Shown: piece after piece, positions 1 to 6,762 of the stretch
Layout: each line of letters opens with the position of its first letter
Numbering within the stretch: the stretch's first letter is position 1
Assembly: GCA_964582715.1 (NCBI GenBank)
Contig: CAZOSM010000009.1
Location: 1-12,004, forward strand
Direction: 5' to 3'
From: MFZZ01 sp964582715
GTDB taxonomy: Bacteria > Patescibacteriota > Microgenomatia > UBA1406 > GWC2-37-13
Length of the DNA: 12,004 bases
Made by a program: the position numbers and the translations under genes
Notes under the pieces: model-generated
Databases searched by the model: none
The model's input: only the letters and a program-made list of their open reading frames with translations
What the model was told of the DNA's origin: nothing

Positions 1-53
1 TAGGACGCAAGGTTCTCATCCTTGTAATCGGGGTTCGATTCCCCGTGGGGTCA
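1..53 (+). tRNA. tRNA-Glu (anticodon CUC), 3' part; 5' end outside window
   Basis: The visible part begins in the D arm. The anticodon stem is CAAGG (8-12) paired with CCTTG (20-24), around the loop TTCTCAT with anticodon CTC at 15-17, which reads GAG (Glu). The T arm is CGGGG (29-33) / TTCGATT / CCCCG (41-45), followed by the 3' acceptor strand and discriminator A53. The next bases are CC but not a full encoded CCA. About 22 nt of the 5' end are missing. A serine recombinase gene converges on this tRNA and reads through it antisense, so the tRNA 3' half is the likely chromosomal attachment site of the element. Confidence 0.9.
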
Positions 54-1723
54 CCTTCAGGGACTAAGGCCGCAGCAAACTGCGGTTTTAGTCCTAAATA
101 TCGCACTAATTTTGGTGTTCCAGAAAGCAAATCCTGGTAAGTTGGCGTTTCTTCAAAAAGTAGGCTGAAATATTCTGCCTGTTTGAGTGGATTTTGCCCG
201 TGTAGCAACAATTCTTCGAGGTGTTCCAGAAAATATCCTACGTTATCCATCACAACATCCATTTGAGTCTCCTTTCCTTGGTCTGATTTTTCTTGTTTGC
301 TGTTTTCAAGTTGCGTGATTTCCTGCTCGACTTTTACCAGGTCTTCTTCCATATATTTAATTGCCACTTCAGAGGACAGATAGCGAATTTTCTCGGCGAT
401 AGCTTTGGCAGTCATTTTCAGTTCGGAGATTTTGGCTTCGATAGTAGTAGTATCTTTTTCCTGCTCATCCTGGCGCTGATTCCACAACTCCATAACGTGC
501 GCTTTGAGCTTCTCGACATATTCTGGCGTTATGTCCAGGTTTTTTACAAAGTTTTCTATGGTTTGATTGAAGTCTTTGTTGGGTACTCGGAAATAGTGAC
601 CGCGTTTATTGCAATGATACGCAGGATAATATTTGCCGAGCCTGCCTCTTGATGCACTGCCAAACAGTGGCTTGCGGCAGTGTGGACATAGAACATGACG
701 TTTGTATGGAAAATCCGGATTTTTGACCTGTTTGTTTAACAGCCAAGGCTTTGGTGTTTGTTTCCAAAACCGCACCTCTCCATTTTCTTCAACCAAAACT
801 CTTTTGCCTTTATTGGCTTTGTTGTACAACTCTATAGATACCAAGCCTTCGAATTTACCCTTTACCGGTTGGCCTTCCGTCCATTTTTCGACATTAACAC
901 CAGCATAGATGGGGTTTTGAATAAATCTCCAGAATTGTTTTATCTTGAGCTTGTTGTTACCAATTTCACCGATCACTTTTGTTTTGTCTTTTGAGTCACG
1001 TTTGTACATTTTTCTGGTACGGAAACCCAACGCATTTACTTCGTCAACGATCTGTTCGTCATTTAAGGTACCCCTAGCGCGTAGCTCGAACATTTTTATA
1101 ACCCACTCAGATTCTTCTGGATGAGGCTTTAATACCACACGTTTGCCGTGAGATGTCTCAATTTTCTCGTTCACATAGCCAAATGGCGGCTGCCTGACTC
1201 TAAATCCCAAACGAACATAACGGATTTCAGCTCCGATCATGCGGGTCATGATGTCGCGCATCTCGTCTTTAGCCCGTTCAGCTTCGAGTATTTCAGCCTT
1301 TTTAGTTGGACTGTAAATGCTCCAATCATATTGGATGTTCAAGTGTTCCAATGTGTTCACTTCCTGGCTGCCAATAATGCCGTAGATATCAACCAGTCTC
1401 ACACCATATTTTGTAAGCTGCATTTTCAAATGGTCATACAAATATGATCCACCGCGAGTAAACCGATCGATGGATTTGATTATGAAAAGCTGGATATCGT
1501 TTTTAGGATCTTTGCAGTAATCTATGGCTTCCTGAACAGGTTGTTCTTCTTTGGAAGCTGACTCCATAAAGATAAAGAATTTCTTGATCTTGATGTTGTG
1601 TGCTTGGGCAAACCGCTCAATCTGTTCTTTCTGCGCTTCCGGTGAATCGCCCTGCAAACCCTGCTTTACGGATGAAATTCTGATGGCGGCGACGGCATTT
1701 TCCTGAGCAGTTTGGCTATTCAT
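1..1723 (-). CDS. large serine recombinase (integrase), C-terminus runs off the window
   Basis: It begins at ATG 1723 and stays open for 574 codons to the left edge with no stop. The N-terminal resolvase domain shows RISS with Ser17 as likely nucleophile and the DRFTR motif of the active site. A recombinase domain follows (RQPPFGYV, then a WRFIQNPIYAG motif), then a zinc-ribbon-like CPHC...HC segment, and a long charged coiled coil typical of large serine integrases. These enzymes catalyse site-specific integration and excision through a Ser-DNA intermediate. The start overlaps the stop of the upstream 60-aa gene (ATGA), implying translational coupling. The last visible codons are antisense to the hairpin and the tRNA-Glu, giving the tail GDPTGNRTPITRMRTL; the true stop would lie in or past the host tRNA 5' half. 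Family call is secure; the exact C-terminus is unknown. Confidence 0.92.
   Translation of the reverse strand, partial: MNSQTAQENAVAAIRISSVKQGLQGDSPEAQKEQIERFAQAHNIKIKKFFIFMESASKEEQPVQEAIDYCKDPKNDIQLFIIKSIDRFTRGGSYLYDHLKMQLTKYGVRLVDIYGIIGSQEVNTLEHLNIQYDWSIYSPTKKAEILEAERAKDEMRDIMTRMIGAEIRYVRLGFRVRQPPFGYVNEKIETSHGKRVVLKPHPEESEWVIKMFELRARGTLNDEQIVDEVNALGFRTRKMYKRDSKDKTKVIGEIGNNKLKIKQFWRFIQNPIYAGVNVEKWTEGQPVKGKFEGLVSIELYNKANKGKRVLVEENGEVRFWKQTPKPWLLNKQVKNPDFPYKRHVLCPHCRKPLFGSASRGRLGKYYPAYHCNKRGHYFRVPNKDFNQTIENFVKNLDITPEYVEKLKAHVMELWNQRQDEQEKDTTTIEAKISELKMTAKAIAEKIRYLSSEVAIKYMEEDLVKVEQEITQLENSKQEKSDQGKETQMDVVMDNVGYFLEHLEELLLHGQNPLKQAEYFSLLFEETPTYQDLLSGTPKLVRYLGLKPQFAAALVPEGDPTGNRTPITRMRTLRP
61..94 (+). 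terminator. strong hairpin just downstream of the tRNA
   Basis: The 15-nt arms GGACTAAGGCCGCAG and CTGCGGTTTTAGTCC flank a CAAA loop. As RNA from the plus strand every position pairs, with two G-U pairs; on the minus strand the same two positions become mismatches. This strand bias suggests the structure serves plus-strand RNA, most simply as the tRNA transcription terminator. There is no clean U-tract after the stem, so termination is inferred. It also lies inside the recombinase reading frame on the other strand. Confidence 0.5.
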
Positions 1724-1902
1724 ACGTTTACCTGATGTTTATTAGTAGTTACCCGTACTATTCCGATTTTCTGGTCTTCTATGATCCGGTCTACTATCAG
1801 ATGGGCCAGCGTTTTTAGCCATTCTTCATTGTGGTCAGCACTCGAAGTTTTTGAGGTTTCAGATGTTGTTGTAATTTGTTTTACCCGTTTGTCTTGTCTC
1901 AT
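1720..1902 (-). CDS. small protein co-transcribed with the integrase (unknown)
   Basis: A 60-aa frame ends in an ATGA overlap with the recombinase start. I chose ATG 1902, preceded by AGCAGGT as a weak Shine-Dalgarno, over an upstream TTG at 1917, which would coincide with the predicted transcription start. The N-terminal third is basic and Ser/Thr rich; the C-terminal part holds a predicted helix (EWLKTLAHLIVDRIIEDQ). No catalytic motif is visible. Its position as first gene of the integrase operon suggests a recombination directionality factor, or a regulator acting at the nearby operator, but neither is shown by the sequence. I do not recognise the family. Confidence 0.65.
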   Translation of the reverse strand: MRQDKRVKQITTTSETSKTSSADHNEEWLKTLAHLIVDRIIEDQKIGIVRVTTNKHQVNV

Positions 1903-1916
1903 ACCTGCTCTATACA

Positions 1917-1937
1917 ACTATCCATTATACGGATAGT
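1917..1937. promoter_or_regulatory. palindromic operator over the integrase -10 box
   Basis: Perfect 7-bp arms ACTATCC and GGATAGT surround a 7-bp spacer that contains the TATAAT of the integrase promoter. A protein bound here would block polymerase, so it probably represses integrase expression. The regulator is not identified; the 60-aa protein or the XRE protein at 10926 are candidates. Confidence 0.5.
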
Positions 1938-1951
1938 ATAGATACTTTCAA
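1924..1951 (-). promoter_or_regulatory. sigma70-type promoter of the integrase operon
   Basis: On the minus strand, TTGAAA (1951-1946) and TATAAT (1929-1924) are separated by 16 bp. Transcription would start near 1917, about 15 nt before the chosen start of the 60-aa gene. This is the best promoter match at this end of the element. Confidence 0.65.
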
Positions 1952-1961
1952 GTAGAGTGTC

Positions 1962-2068
1962 AAGGCAAAATATGGACCAATTTGGACTGTTATTTCTTTA
2001 CTCTTGATGTGTTTTGATATAGACTGCTTGCTAATCTGCCTCTAGTAAAAAACTAAGGCAAAATGGAC
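1962..2068 (+). repeat. duplicated translation-start-like sequence before the transfer genes
   Basis: AAGGCAAAATATGGAC at 1962-1977 recurs as AAGGCAAAATGGAC at 2055-2068, where the second copy contains the ATG of the first transfer gene with AAGG as its ribosome-binding site. The first copy opens an 11-codon frame (MDQFGLLFLYS) that stops at 2007. It may be a leader peptide or the remnant of a small duplication. I see no convincing -35/-10 pair for the transfer operon in this gap. Confidence 0.35.
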
Positions 2069-2971
2069 ACTCTAAACACTAACCCACTGCTTCAATATCT
2101 TATCCCCGGCTTTGATAATTTGTCCTCTAGATTCCAACTGATTTTGTCCATTATTCCTTTCAGTGAGATTGTATTCTGGCTCGTCATATTTTTACTCGCG
2201 ATAGGAGTTTTTAGCGTAGTGCTTTACCTAGTTCACAAGTTTGTGCTCGTATATCTCCAGCTAAAGGAAACGTATACTTTTCTAGAAGTCACTCCACCCA
2301 AAGAAACACTCAAAAGCTCATATACCACCCAACAGCTGTTTAATTTATTGCACGGATTGGCTAGACAACGCTCCTGGTGGCAAAGGTTTATTGGAAATCA
2401 AAAAAGCTATGCCTTTGAAATAGTATCGACCAAGGACGATGGGATCAGGTATTTGCTTCGGGTCAACGAAGAAGATGCTGATCTGATTAAAAAGAGCTTA
2501 CTGTCTTATCTCCCAGGTTTAAGCGTGACTGTGGCTAAGGATTATCTGCCTGAAAGTTTTGATACTCACAAAAGAATTATTGCCCAATTTGGACTGGCAA
2601 ATCACTTTGCATTTCCTCTCAAAAAACAAGATGAATTGGGTGAACACGATCCGATTGCATATATTACCGGCAACATGACCAAGCTTTCAAAGGATGAATT
2701 GGTAGTTTTCCAATTAGTAGCCTCTCCAGTCAATAAGAGTACTATTCCCGATATCAAGCATATCTCTCATCTGATTTATGCTAACAAAGATTTAATTTCC
2801 GGCTTAAAGGCAATTAGAGCAGCCGGTTTATTTGTTGGTATCTTTAAGGCGATTGTTTTTCTAGGCTTTTACATACTGACTTTGCCGATAGGCATTGTAG
2901 TTTTTCTGGCTTCTAGTGGGCTTTGCCAAAATTTTCAGACTTTGCTGAGATTTCCGCCAAGACCTATCTGA
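2063..2971 (+). CDS. membrane protein of the transfer module; resembles the N-terminal half of a coupling-type protein
   Basis: This 302-aa frame has one or two membrane segments at about residues 31-67, a soluble domain at about 70-245 (FLEVTPPK, QQLFNLLHGLARQRSWW, FEIVS motifs), and a second hydrophobic block at about 253-285. From memory, the soluble part resembles the region preceding the ATPase in large TraG/VirD4- or HerA-like proteins of patescibacterial conjugation loci (DUF8128-like); I cannot confirm this by search. No Walker motif follows. The last 11 residues (QTLLRFPPRPI) are non-hydrophobic and out of character, while the -1 frame continues as a good membrane protein, so the true product may be a roughly 403-aa frameshift fusion. 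It is the first gene of the module, with AAGG six bases before ATG. Confidence 0.65.
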   Translation: MDTLNTNPLLQYLIPGFDNLSSRFQLILSIIPFSEIVFWLVIFLLAIGVFSVVLYLVHKFVLVYLQLKETYTFLEVTPPKETLKSSYTTQQLFNLLHGLARQRSWWQRFIGNQKSYAFEIVSTKDDGIRYLLRVNEEDADLIKKSLLSYLPGLSVTVAKDYLPESFDTHKRIIAQFGLANHFAFPLKKQDELGEHDPIAYITGNMTKLSKDELVVFQLVASPVNKSTIPDIKHISHLIYANKDLISGLKAIRAAGLFVGIFKAIVFLGFYILTLPIGIVVFLASSGLCQNFQTLLRFPPRPI

Positions 2972-3273
2972 CGACAATTTTCTCTATCTTGGTACATGTA
3001 GTGGTTATCCAGTTAGCAGCCGCTTTTCTAGCCTTACCAGATCAAGTTGGCACAAACTCACTAATTTCTATTCTGGTAGGAGTGGGGTTGCTTCTGACTC
3101 TGCTTAAAACCCAATCGTTTATGGTCCAGCTGATGTTTTATAACTCTGGCCGGACGCTGGTTAAGAAAATGGGCGGGCAAATCATGAATGTATTTAGCAG
3201 TAAACAAAGCGAATCCGCACCTGCTACCAAACCCAGGACTGTTAAAACTCCCAGAAAGGTGGTGGCAGCATGA
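2923..3273 (+). CDS. C-terminal membrane segment of a transfer protein (VirB6/TrbL-like?), in the -1 frame
   Basis: The 116-codon frame opens with TTG, has no Shine-Dalgarno, and is blocked upstream by TAG at 2914-2916. It overlaps the previous gene by 49 bases. The protein has two hydrophobic segments (about 18-40 and 46-66) and a basic Lys/Pro/Ala-rich tail (PATKPRTVKTPRKVVAA). The order of helices and the position just before PrgI fit the C-terminal end of a polytopic VirB6/TrbL-like channel protein, but this is only a resemblance. It is more likely the 3' half of a frameshifted or broken gene than an independent one. Its stop overlaps the PrgI start by four bases (ATGA). Confidence 0.5.
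   Translation: MPKFSDFAEISAKTYLTTIFSILVHVVVIQLAAAFLALPDQVGTNSLISILVGVGLLLTLLKTQSFMVQLMFYNSGRTLVKKMGGQIMNVFSSKQSESAPATKPRTVKTPRKVVAA
2929..2935 (+). other. possible -1 ribosomal frameshift heptamer (A AAT TTT)
   Basis: In the frame of the upstream gene the codons read CAA AAT TTT, giving the X XXY YYZ pattern A AAT TTT. A -1 slip here joins residue 291 of the first frame to SDFAEIS of the second, skipping the stop at 2969-2971. No downstream stimulatory pseudoknot or internal Shine-Dalgarno was evident by eye. An indel mutation or assembly error would look the same. Confidence 0.3.
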
Positions 3274-3752
3274 GAAGTACGGTGATCCCGGCGCAAGTGA
3301 CAACGGTTGAGGATACTATTGCCGGGAATTTAACACTAACGCAAATAATTCTTTTGATTATGCCAGTGCTGTTATCAACAGCCGTATATGCTGTCATGCC
3401 GGAGCGACTTGTATTATCCACCTATAAAATCCCTCTGATCATTGTCTTGTTTGCTGTATTTGTTGTGTTGGCTCTGCGTATAAAAGGCAGAATTATCTTG
3501 AACTGGCTTTCGGTTTTGGCAATCTATTATTTCCGGCCACATATCTTTGTGTTCAACAAAAATACCGTTTACTCACGGGATATCGTGTTGCCACCTGCAA
3601 GAAAACCAGTAGCAGCAAAAGCCAAAGTGTCAGTTAAGGTTCAGGCTGAAGATACAAATGAGGCATTCGATTATGAATCTCTGCTTAGAAACCCCAGTAT
3701 AAATATCCGCTTTACCAGAAAAGGACTACTTGTCGTCAAAAACTATGATTAA
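3270..3752 (+). CDS. PrgI family (VirB3-like) conjugation membrane protein
   Basis: The 160-aa protein starts with the conserved-looking N-terminus MRSTVIPAQVTTVEDTIAGN, then two transmembrane helices (about 24-43 and 52-70), then RIKGRIILNWL and a YYFRPHIFVFNK motif, which together are characteristic of the PrgI family. PrgI/VirB3 proteins sit in the inner membrane at the base of type IV secretion machines and partner with VirB4, encoded just downstream. The residues after about 110 are a variable cytoplasmic tail rich in Lys/Ala/Val. Start and stop overlap both neighbours, consistent with one operon and coupled translation. Confidence 0.85.
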   Translation: MRSTVIPAQVTTVEDTIAGNLTLTQIILLIMPVLLSTAVYAVMPERLVLSTYKIPLIIVLFAVFVVLALRIKGRIILNWLSVLAIYYFRPHIFVFNKNTVYSRDIVLPPARKPVAAKAKVSVKVQAEDTNEAFDYESLLRNPSINIRFTRKGLLVVKNYD

Positions 3753-4350
3753 TAAAGCTTCATCCCGTCACCAGATTAATATCAAAGAAGTTAAAGACGG
3801 AGTACTAATTTTGCCGGGCAACAAATACCGGATGATATTGGAAACTTCGGCAGTCAACTTTGAGTTGAAAAGTGAAGATGAGCAAGACCAAATCATTGAC
3901 ACCTTCCAAAACTTCCTAAATTCTCTGCCATGCTCGGTGCAGATTTTGATCCGAACTCGTGAGATTGACATCGACGGCTACCTGGCTGATTTTATGTATC
4001 ACAACAATCACGAGACCAACAAAATCTACAAAGAACAATTGAAAGAGTACGGGCAATTCATTAAGAAGTTAGTTTCAGGCAATAAAATCCTGACTAGAAA
4101 ATTTTATATCGTTATTTCTGACTCCAGTGAGTCCGGCAAAGTCGATTTTTCGATTATCAGAGAACAACTCAAGCTTAATCAGGACATTATCATCAAAGGT
4201 TTAGAGCGACTGGGGATGAAAACCAGGAAATTAGGCAACCTTGAAATACTGGATTTGTTCTATAGCTTCTATAATCCCTCAAAACTTAAATCTCAACCTT
4301 TGACTCATAAAACATTTGAAGCAATCAACAACCATGCAAATATTCTCTAA
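3745..4350 (+). CDS. VirB4/TraC N-terminal-domain protein encoded separately
   Basis: ATG 3745 overlaps the end of PrgI and gives 201 aa; an upstream TTG at 3730 is less likely. The sequence has no membrane segment and no Walker motif. It contains alternating beta strands and helices such as KDGVLILPGNKYRMILETSA, SLPCSVQILIRTREID and KFYIVISD, which match the fold of the N-terminal domain of VirB4/TraC ATPases. The next gene supplies the ATPase part, and the two together (about 800 aa) equal a usual single-chain VirB4. It therefore probably binds the VirB4 ATPase at the channel base. The assignment is by pattern and context. Confidence 0.7.
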   Translation: MINKASSRHQINIKEVKDGVLILPGNKYRMILETSAVNFELKSEDEQDQIIDTFQNFLNSLPCSVQILIRTREIDIDGYLADFMYHNNHETNKIYKEQLKEYGQFIKKLVSGNKILTRKFYIVISDSSESGKVDFSIIREQLKLNQDIIIKGLERLGMKTRKLGNLEILDLFYSFYNPSKLKSQPLTHKTFEAINNHANIL

Positions 4351-6130
4351 CTCATACAAAACCATCACTAAAAAGTATAAAACCTGGAATAAAAAACGCC
4401 GGGATCAAAAGAAACGGATTGAACTGGCCTTTGGAGATCAGGATCAGGTCGATCTTATTTCCTATTCCAGTCTCAAGGAAAACTCAAACTACATAGAATT
4501 GGAAGACAAGTTTATCCGCACTATCTTTGTTTCCGGTTATCCATACATCGCCTCCACCGGCTGGCTCTCGATGCTGACTAATTTCAACCACAACGTCGAT
4601 ATTTCTTACCATATCGAGCAAGTCGATCCTCTGATGGCTCTGCCTAAACTAACCAGAAAAATCACTGAACTGGAATCCACCAGGCGCACTATGCAGCAGC
4701 AAGGCAGGATTATTGGCTCAGAAATTCTAGATCCGCTTGAGTCTGCTATGAATCTCAAAGACCGAATACTCCGAGGTCAAGAAAAACTATTTCAGGTATC
4801 GATTTATGTGACGTTGATTGCAGACTCGTTGAACGAACTAAATAAAATCACGACACTTCTTGATACTACTTTAGCAACCAAACTTTTCTACACTAAAGTG
4901 GCCGGTTTTCAGCAGTTGGAGGGATTACAGTCAATTCTCCCTAGAGGTGAAAACCTATTATCCCAGAAAAGAAATCTTGATAGTTCTTCCGCGGCTTTAA
5001 CGTTTCCATTTACGTCCTCCGAACTCGTTCAAGAGTCGGGAATCCTGTACGGGATCAATAAATCCAATAATTCCTTGGTTATCGTTGATCGGTTTTCTTT
5101 GCACAACGCCAACAGTATTACCTTCGCTCAATCTGGCAGCGGTAAAAGCTACGCAGCCAAAGTGGAGATCTTGAGACAACTTATTCAAAAAACCAAAGTG
5201 ATTGTGATTGATCCGGAGCGGGAGTATCAGCAGCTTTGTAATAGCCTGGGTGGAACATATATCAAACTTTCGGCTAGGTCACAGGAGAAAATTAATCCTT
5301 TTGATTTCTCACTGAGCAGCAGTGCTGATAGCAACAGTCTGGCCGAACATATCCAGGATTTAACTGAAGTAATATCACTGATGGTGGAAGGTTTGTCTCC
5401 CCAGGAAAAGGCGGCATTGGACAAGGCGATTATCAAAACCTACAGAGAATTTGGCTACACACTCCACAGCAATCACAAACGGGCAAAAGAGTCGTATCCA
5501 CTACTTAAAGACTTGTACAAGGTCCTCAAAGCTGACAAGCAAAAGACTTTGGCAACAAGACTGGAAAAATTCGTCAAAGGCTCTCTTTCCAGTGTGTTTG
5601 ATTCTCAAACCAATATTGAGTTGGATAACCGGCTCATTGTGTTTGATATCAAAGACCTACCGGAGTCGATCAGGCAGATCATGCTGATCATTGTGGCCAA
5701 CTATGTGTATAACCAGGTCAAGAAGGAGCCACAGAAACGCCTCCTGGTAATTGATGAAGGCTGGTTACTCCTGGAACATGAGGAAAGTGCCAGATTTGTC
5801 GCTGGACTTACCAGACGCGCTAGAAAGTACTACCTGGGAGTGAGTATTATTTCCCAACAAGCCAACGACTTCTTAAACAACCAGTACGGCCGTGCAATCG
5901 CATCTCAAGCATCTCTGAGAATCTTAATGCGCCAAGATACGACAACAATTAAGGATGTAGCGCGAGAATTTAAACTGAGTGAGTACGAGGAAAAGTTTTT
6001 ACTTACGAGTGAGCGTGGTGAAGCCATTATTATTGCCGATCAAAACCATGTAGCTATCAAAATAGTGGCATCAGAAAAAGAACATCCCCTGATTACCACT
6101 GATCCAAAAGAACTGTATCAACCGTCATGA
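4334..6130 (+). CDS. virB4: VirB4-family conjugation ATPase
   Basis: This 598-aa ATPase energises assembly of the type IV secretion channel at the cytoplasmic membrane. Walker A is AQSGSGKSYA (about residues 265-274), followed by VIVIDPEREYQ, which is typical of VirB4/HerA-like proteins. Walker B is LLVIDEGWLLL (about 470-480), followed by RRARKYYLGVSIISQQ, containing the sensor region. The first 250 residues carry a helical domain (LTRKITELESTRRTMQQQG). I chose ATG 4334 rather than a TTG at 4316; it overlaps the upstream gene by 17 bases. No key residue is missing, so the enzyme looks intact even though the module appears incomplete around it. Confidence 0.93.
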   Translation: MQIFSNSYKTITKKYKTWNKKRRDQKKRIELAFGDQDQVDLISYSSLKENSNYIELEDKFIRTIFVSGYPYIASTGWLSMLTNFNHNVDISYHIEQVDPLMALPKLTRKITELESTRRTMQQQGRIIGSEILDPLESAMNLKDRILRGQEKLFQVSIYVTLIADSLNELNKITTLLDTTLATKLFYTKVAGFQQLEGLQSILPRGENLLSQKRNLDSSSAALTFPFTSSELVQESGILYGINKSNNSLVIVDRFSLHNANSITFAQSGSGKSYAAKVEILRQLIQKTKVIVIDPEREYQQLCNSLGGTYIKLSARSQEKINPFDFSLSSSADSNSLAEHIQDLTEVISLMVEGLSPQEKAALDKAIIKTYREFGYTLHSNHKRAKESYPLLKDLYKVLKADKQKTLATRLEKFVKGSLSSVFDSQTNIELDNRLIVFDIKDLPESIRQIMLIIVANYVYNQVKKEPQKRLLVIDEGWLLLEHEESARFVAGLTRRARKYYLGVSIISQQANDFLNNQYGRAIASQASLRILMRQDTTTIKDVAREFKLSEYEEKFLLTSERGEAIIIADQNHVAIKIVASEKEHPLITTDPKELYQPS

Positions 6131-6729
6131 ACTTATTTCTTGCCTGGAATATCTTCTCGTACCGCCGAGAACTGGCGTATGTAGCTACTGCTTTTTTGCT
6201 CGTTATTCTGCTTCCGATAATCGCAGTAATAGTGCTGACTCAGACCGGTATCAATGTTGTCTCGGACACACTGGCAGAGATTAACGAAGTTACCCAAGTA
6301 GTAGAGCTGAAAAATCCCTTGGATGGCTCCATTTACAAGTCCATAGAAGGACCGTTTGTATGGCCGACTACTGGAGTGATCACGCTGGAGTTTTCCAAAT
6401 CAAGCCTGTATCAACTTTTTCATACAGGACTCGATATCGCCGGAAAGCGTGGTGATCCTATTACTCCTTTTATGGGTGGTAAAGTTATTTATGCAGGAGA
6501 AATCTCGTGGGGATATGGCAAACACGTCGTTATCGACCATGGCGACAACGTAACTTCCATATACGCCCACTTAGACAAGATTTATGCGACTCAAGATCAA
6601 GAAGTAGAACCAGGTGACGTAATCGGCACAGAAGGCAGCACTGGCTGGTCCACCGGCCCACACTTACACTTTGAGACAAGAGTGTTTGGAATACCAGTTA
6701 ATCCAAGGGTGTTTTTAGGACAAGAATAG
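6127..6729 (+). CDS. membrane-anchored M23 (LytM) peptidoglycan endopeptidase
   Basis: A 200-aa protein with an N-terminal membrane anchor (about 17-38) and a C-terminal M23 domain. Zinc ligands are visible as HTGLD (His99, Asp103) and HLHFE (His179, His181), with His148 in the YAHLD motif. Such enzymes cut peptide cross-links in peptidoglycan, and in conjugation systems they make room for the secretion channel through the wall. The gene shares ATGA with virB4 and ends the plus-strand transfer run. A minus-strand operon converges 33 bp further on, with no terminator hairpin seen between them. Confidence 0.92.
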   Translation: MNLFLAWNIFSYRRELAYVATAFLLVILLPIIAVIVLTQTGINVVSDTLAEINEVTQVVELKNPLDGSIYKSIEGPFVWPTTGVITLEFSKSSLYQLFHTGLDIAGKRGDPITPFMGGKVIYAGEISWGYGKHVVIDHGDNVTSIYAHLDKIYATQDQEVEPGDVIGTEGSTGWSTGPHLHFETRVFGIPVNPRVFLGQE

Positions 6730-6762
6730 TGAAATTAGAAGAAGCGAGACAATTGCGTTTAC

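Noticed and set aside
293..1447. Several plus-strand open frames of 68-119 codons
   Set aside because: They are antisense to the long recombinase frame, have no ribosome-binding sites and show no family pattern.
1918..2062. Clear promoter for the transfer operon
   Set aside because: TTGGAC and TTGATG boxes occur but none has a good -10 at 16-18 bp.
3061..3303. Minus-strand frame of 80 codons
   Set aside because: It lies antisense to transfer genes, which carry the recognisable membrane-protein and PrgI patterns.
6730..6762. Possible bidirectional terminator between the converging transfer and CBASS operons
   Set aside because: No stem-loop with a T-run is visible in the 33-bp gap.
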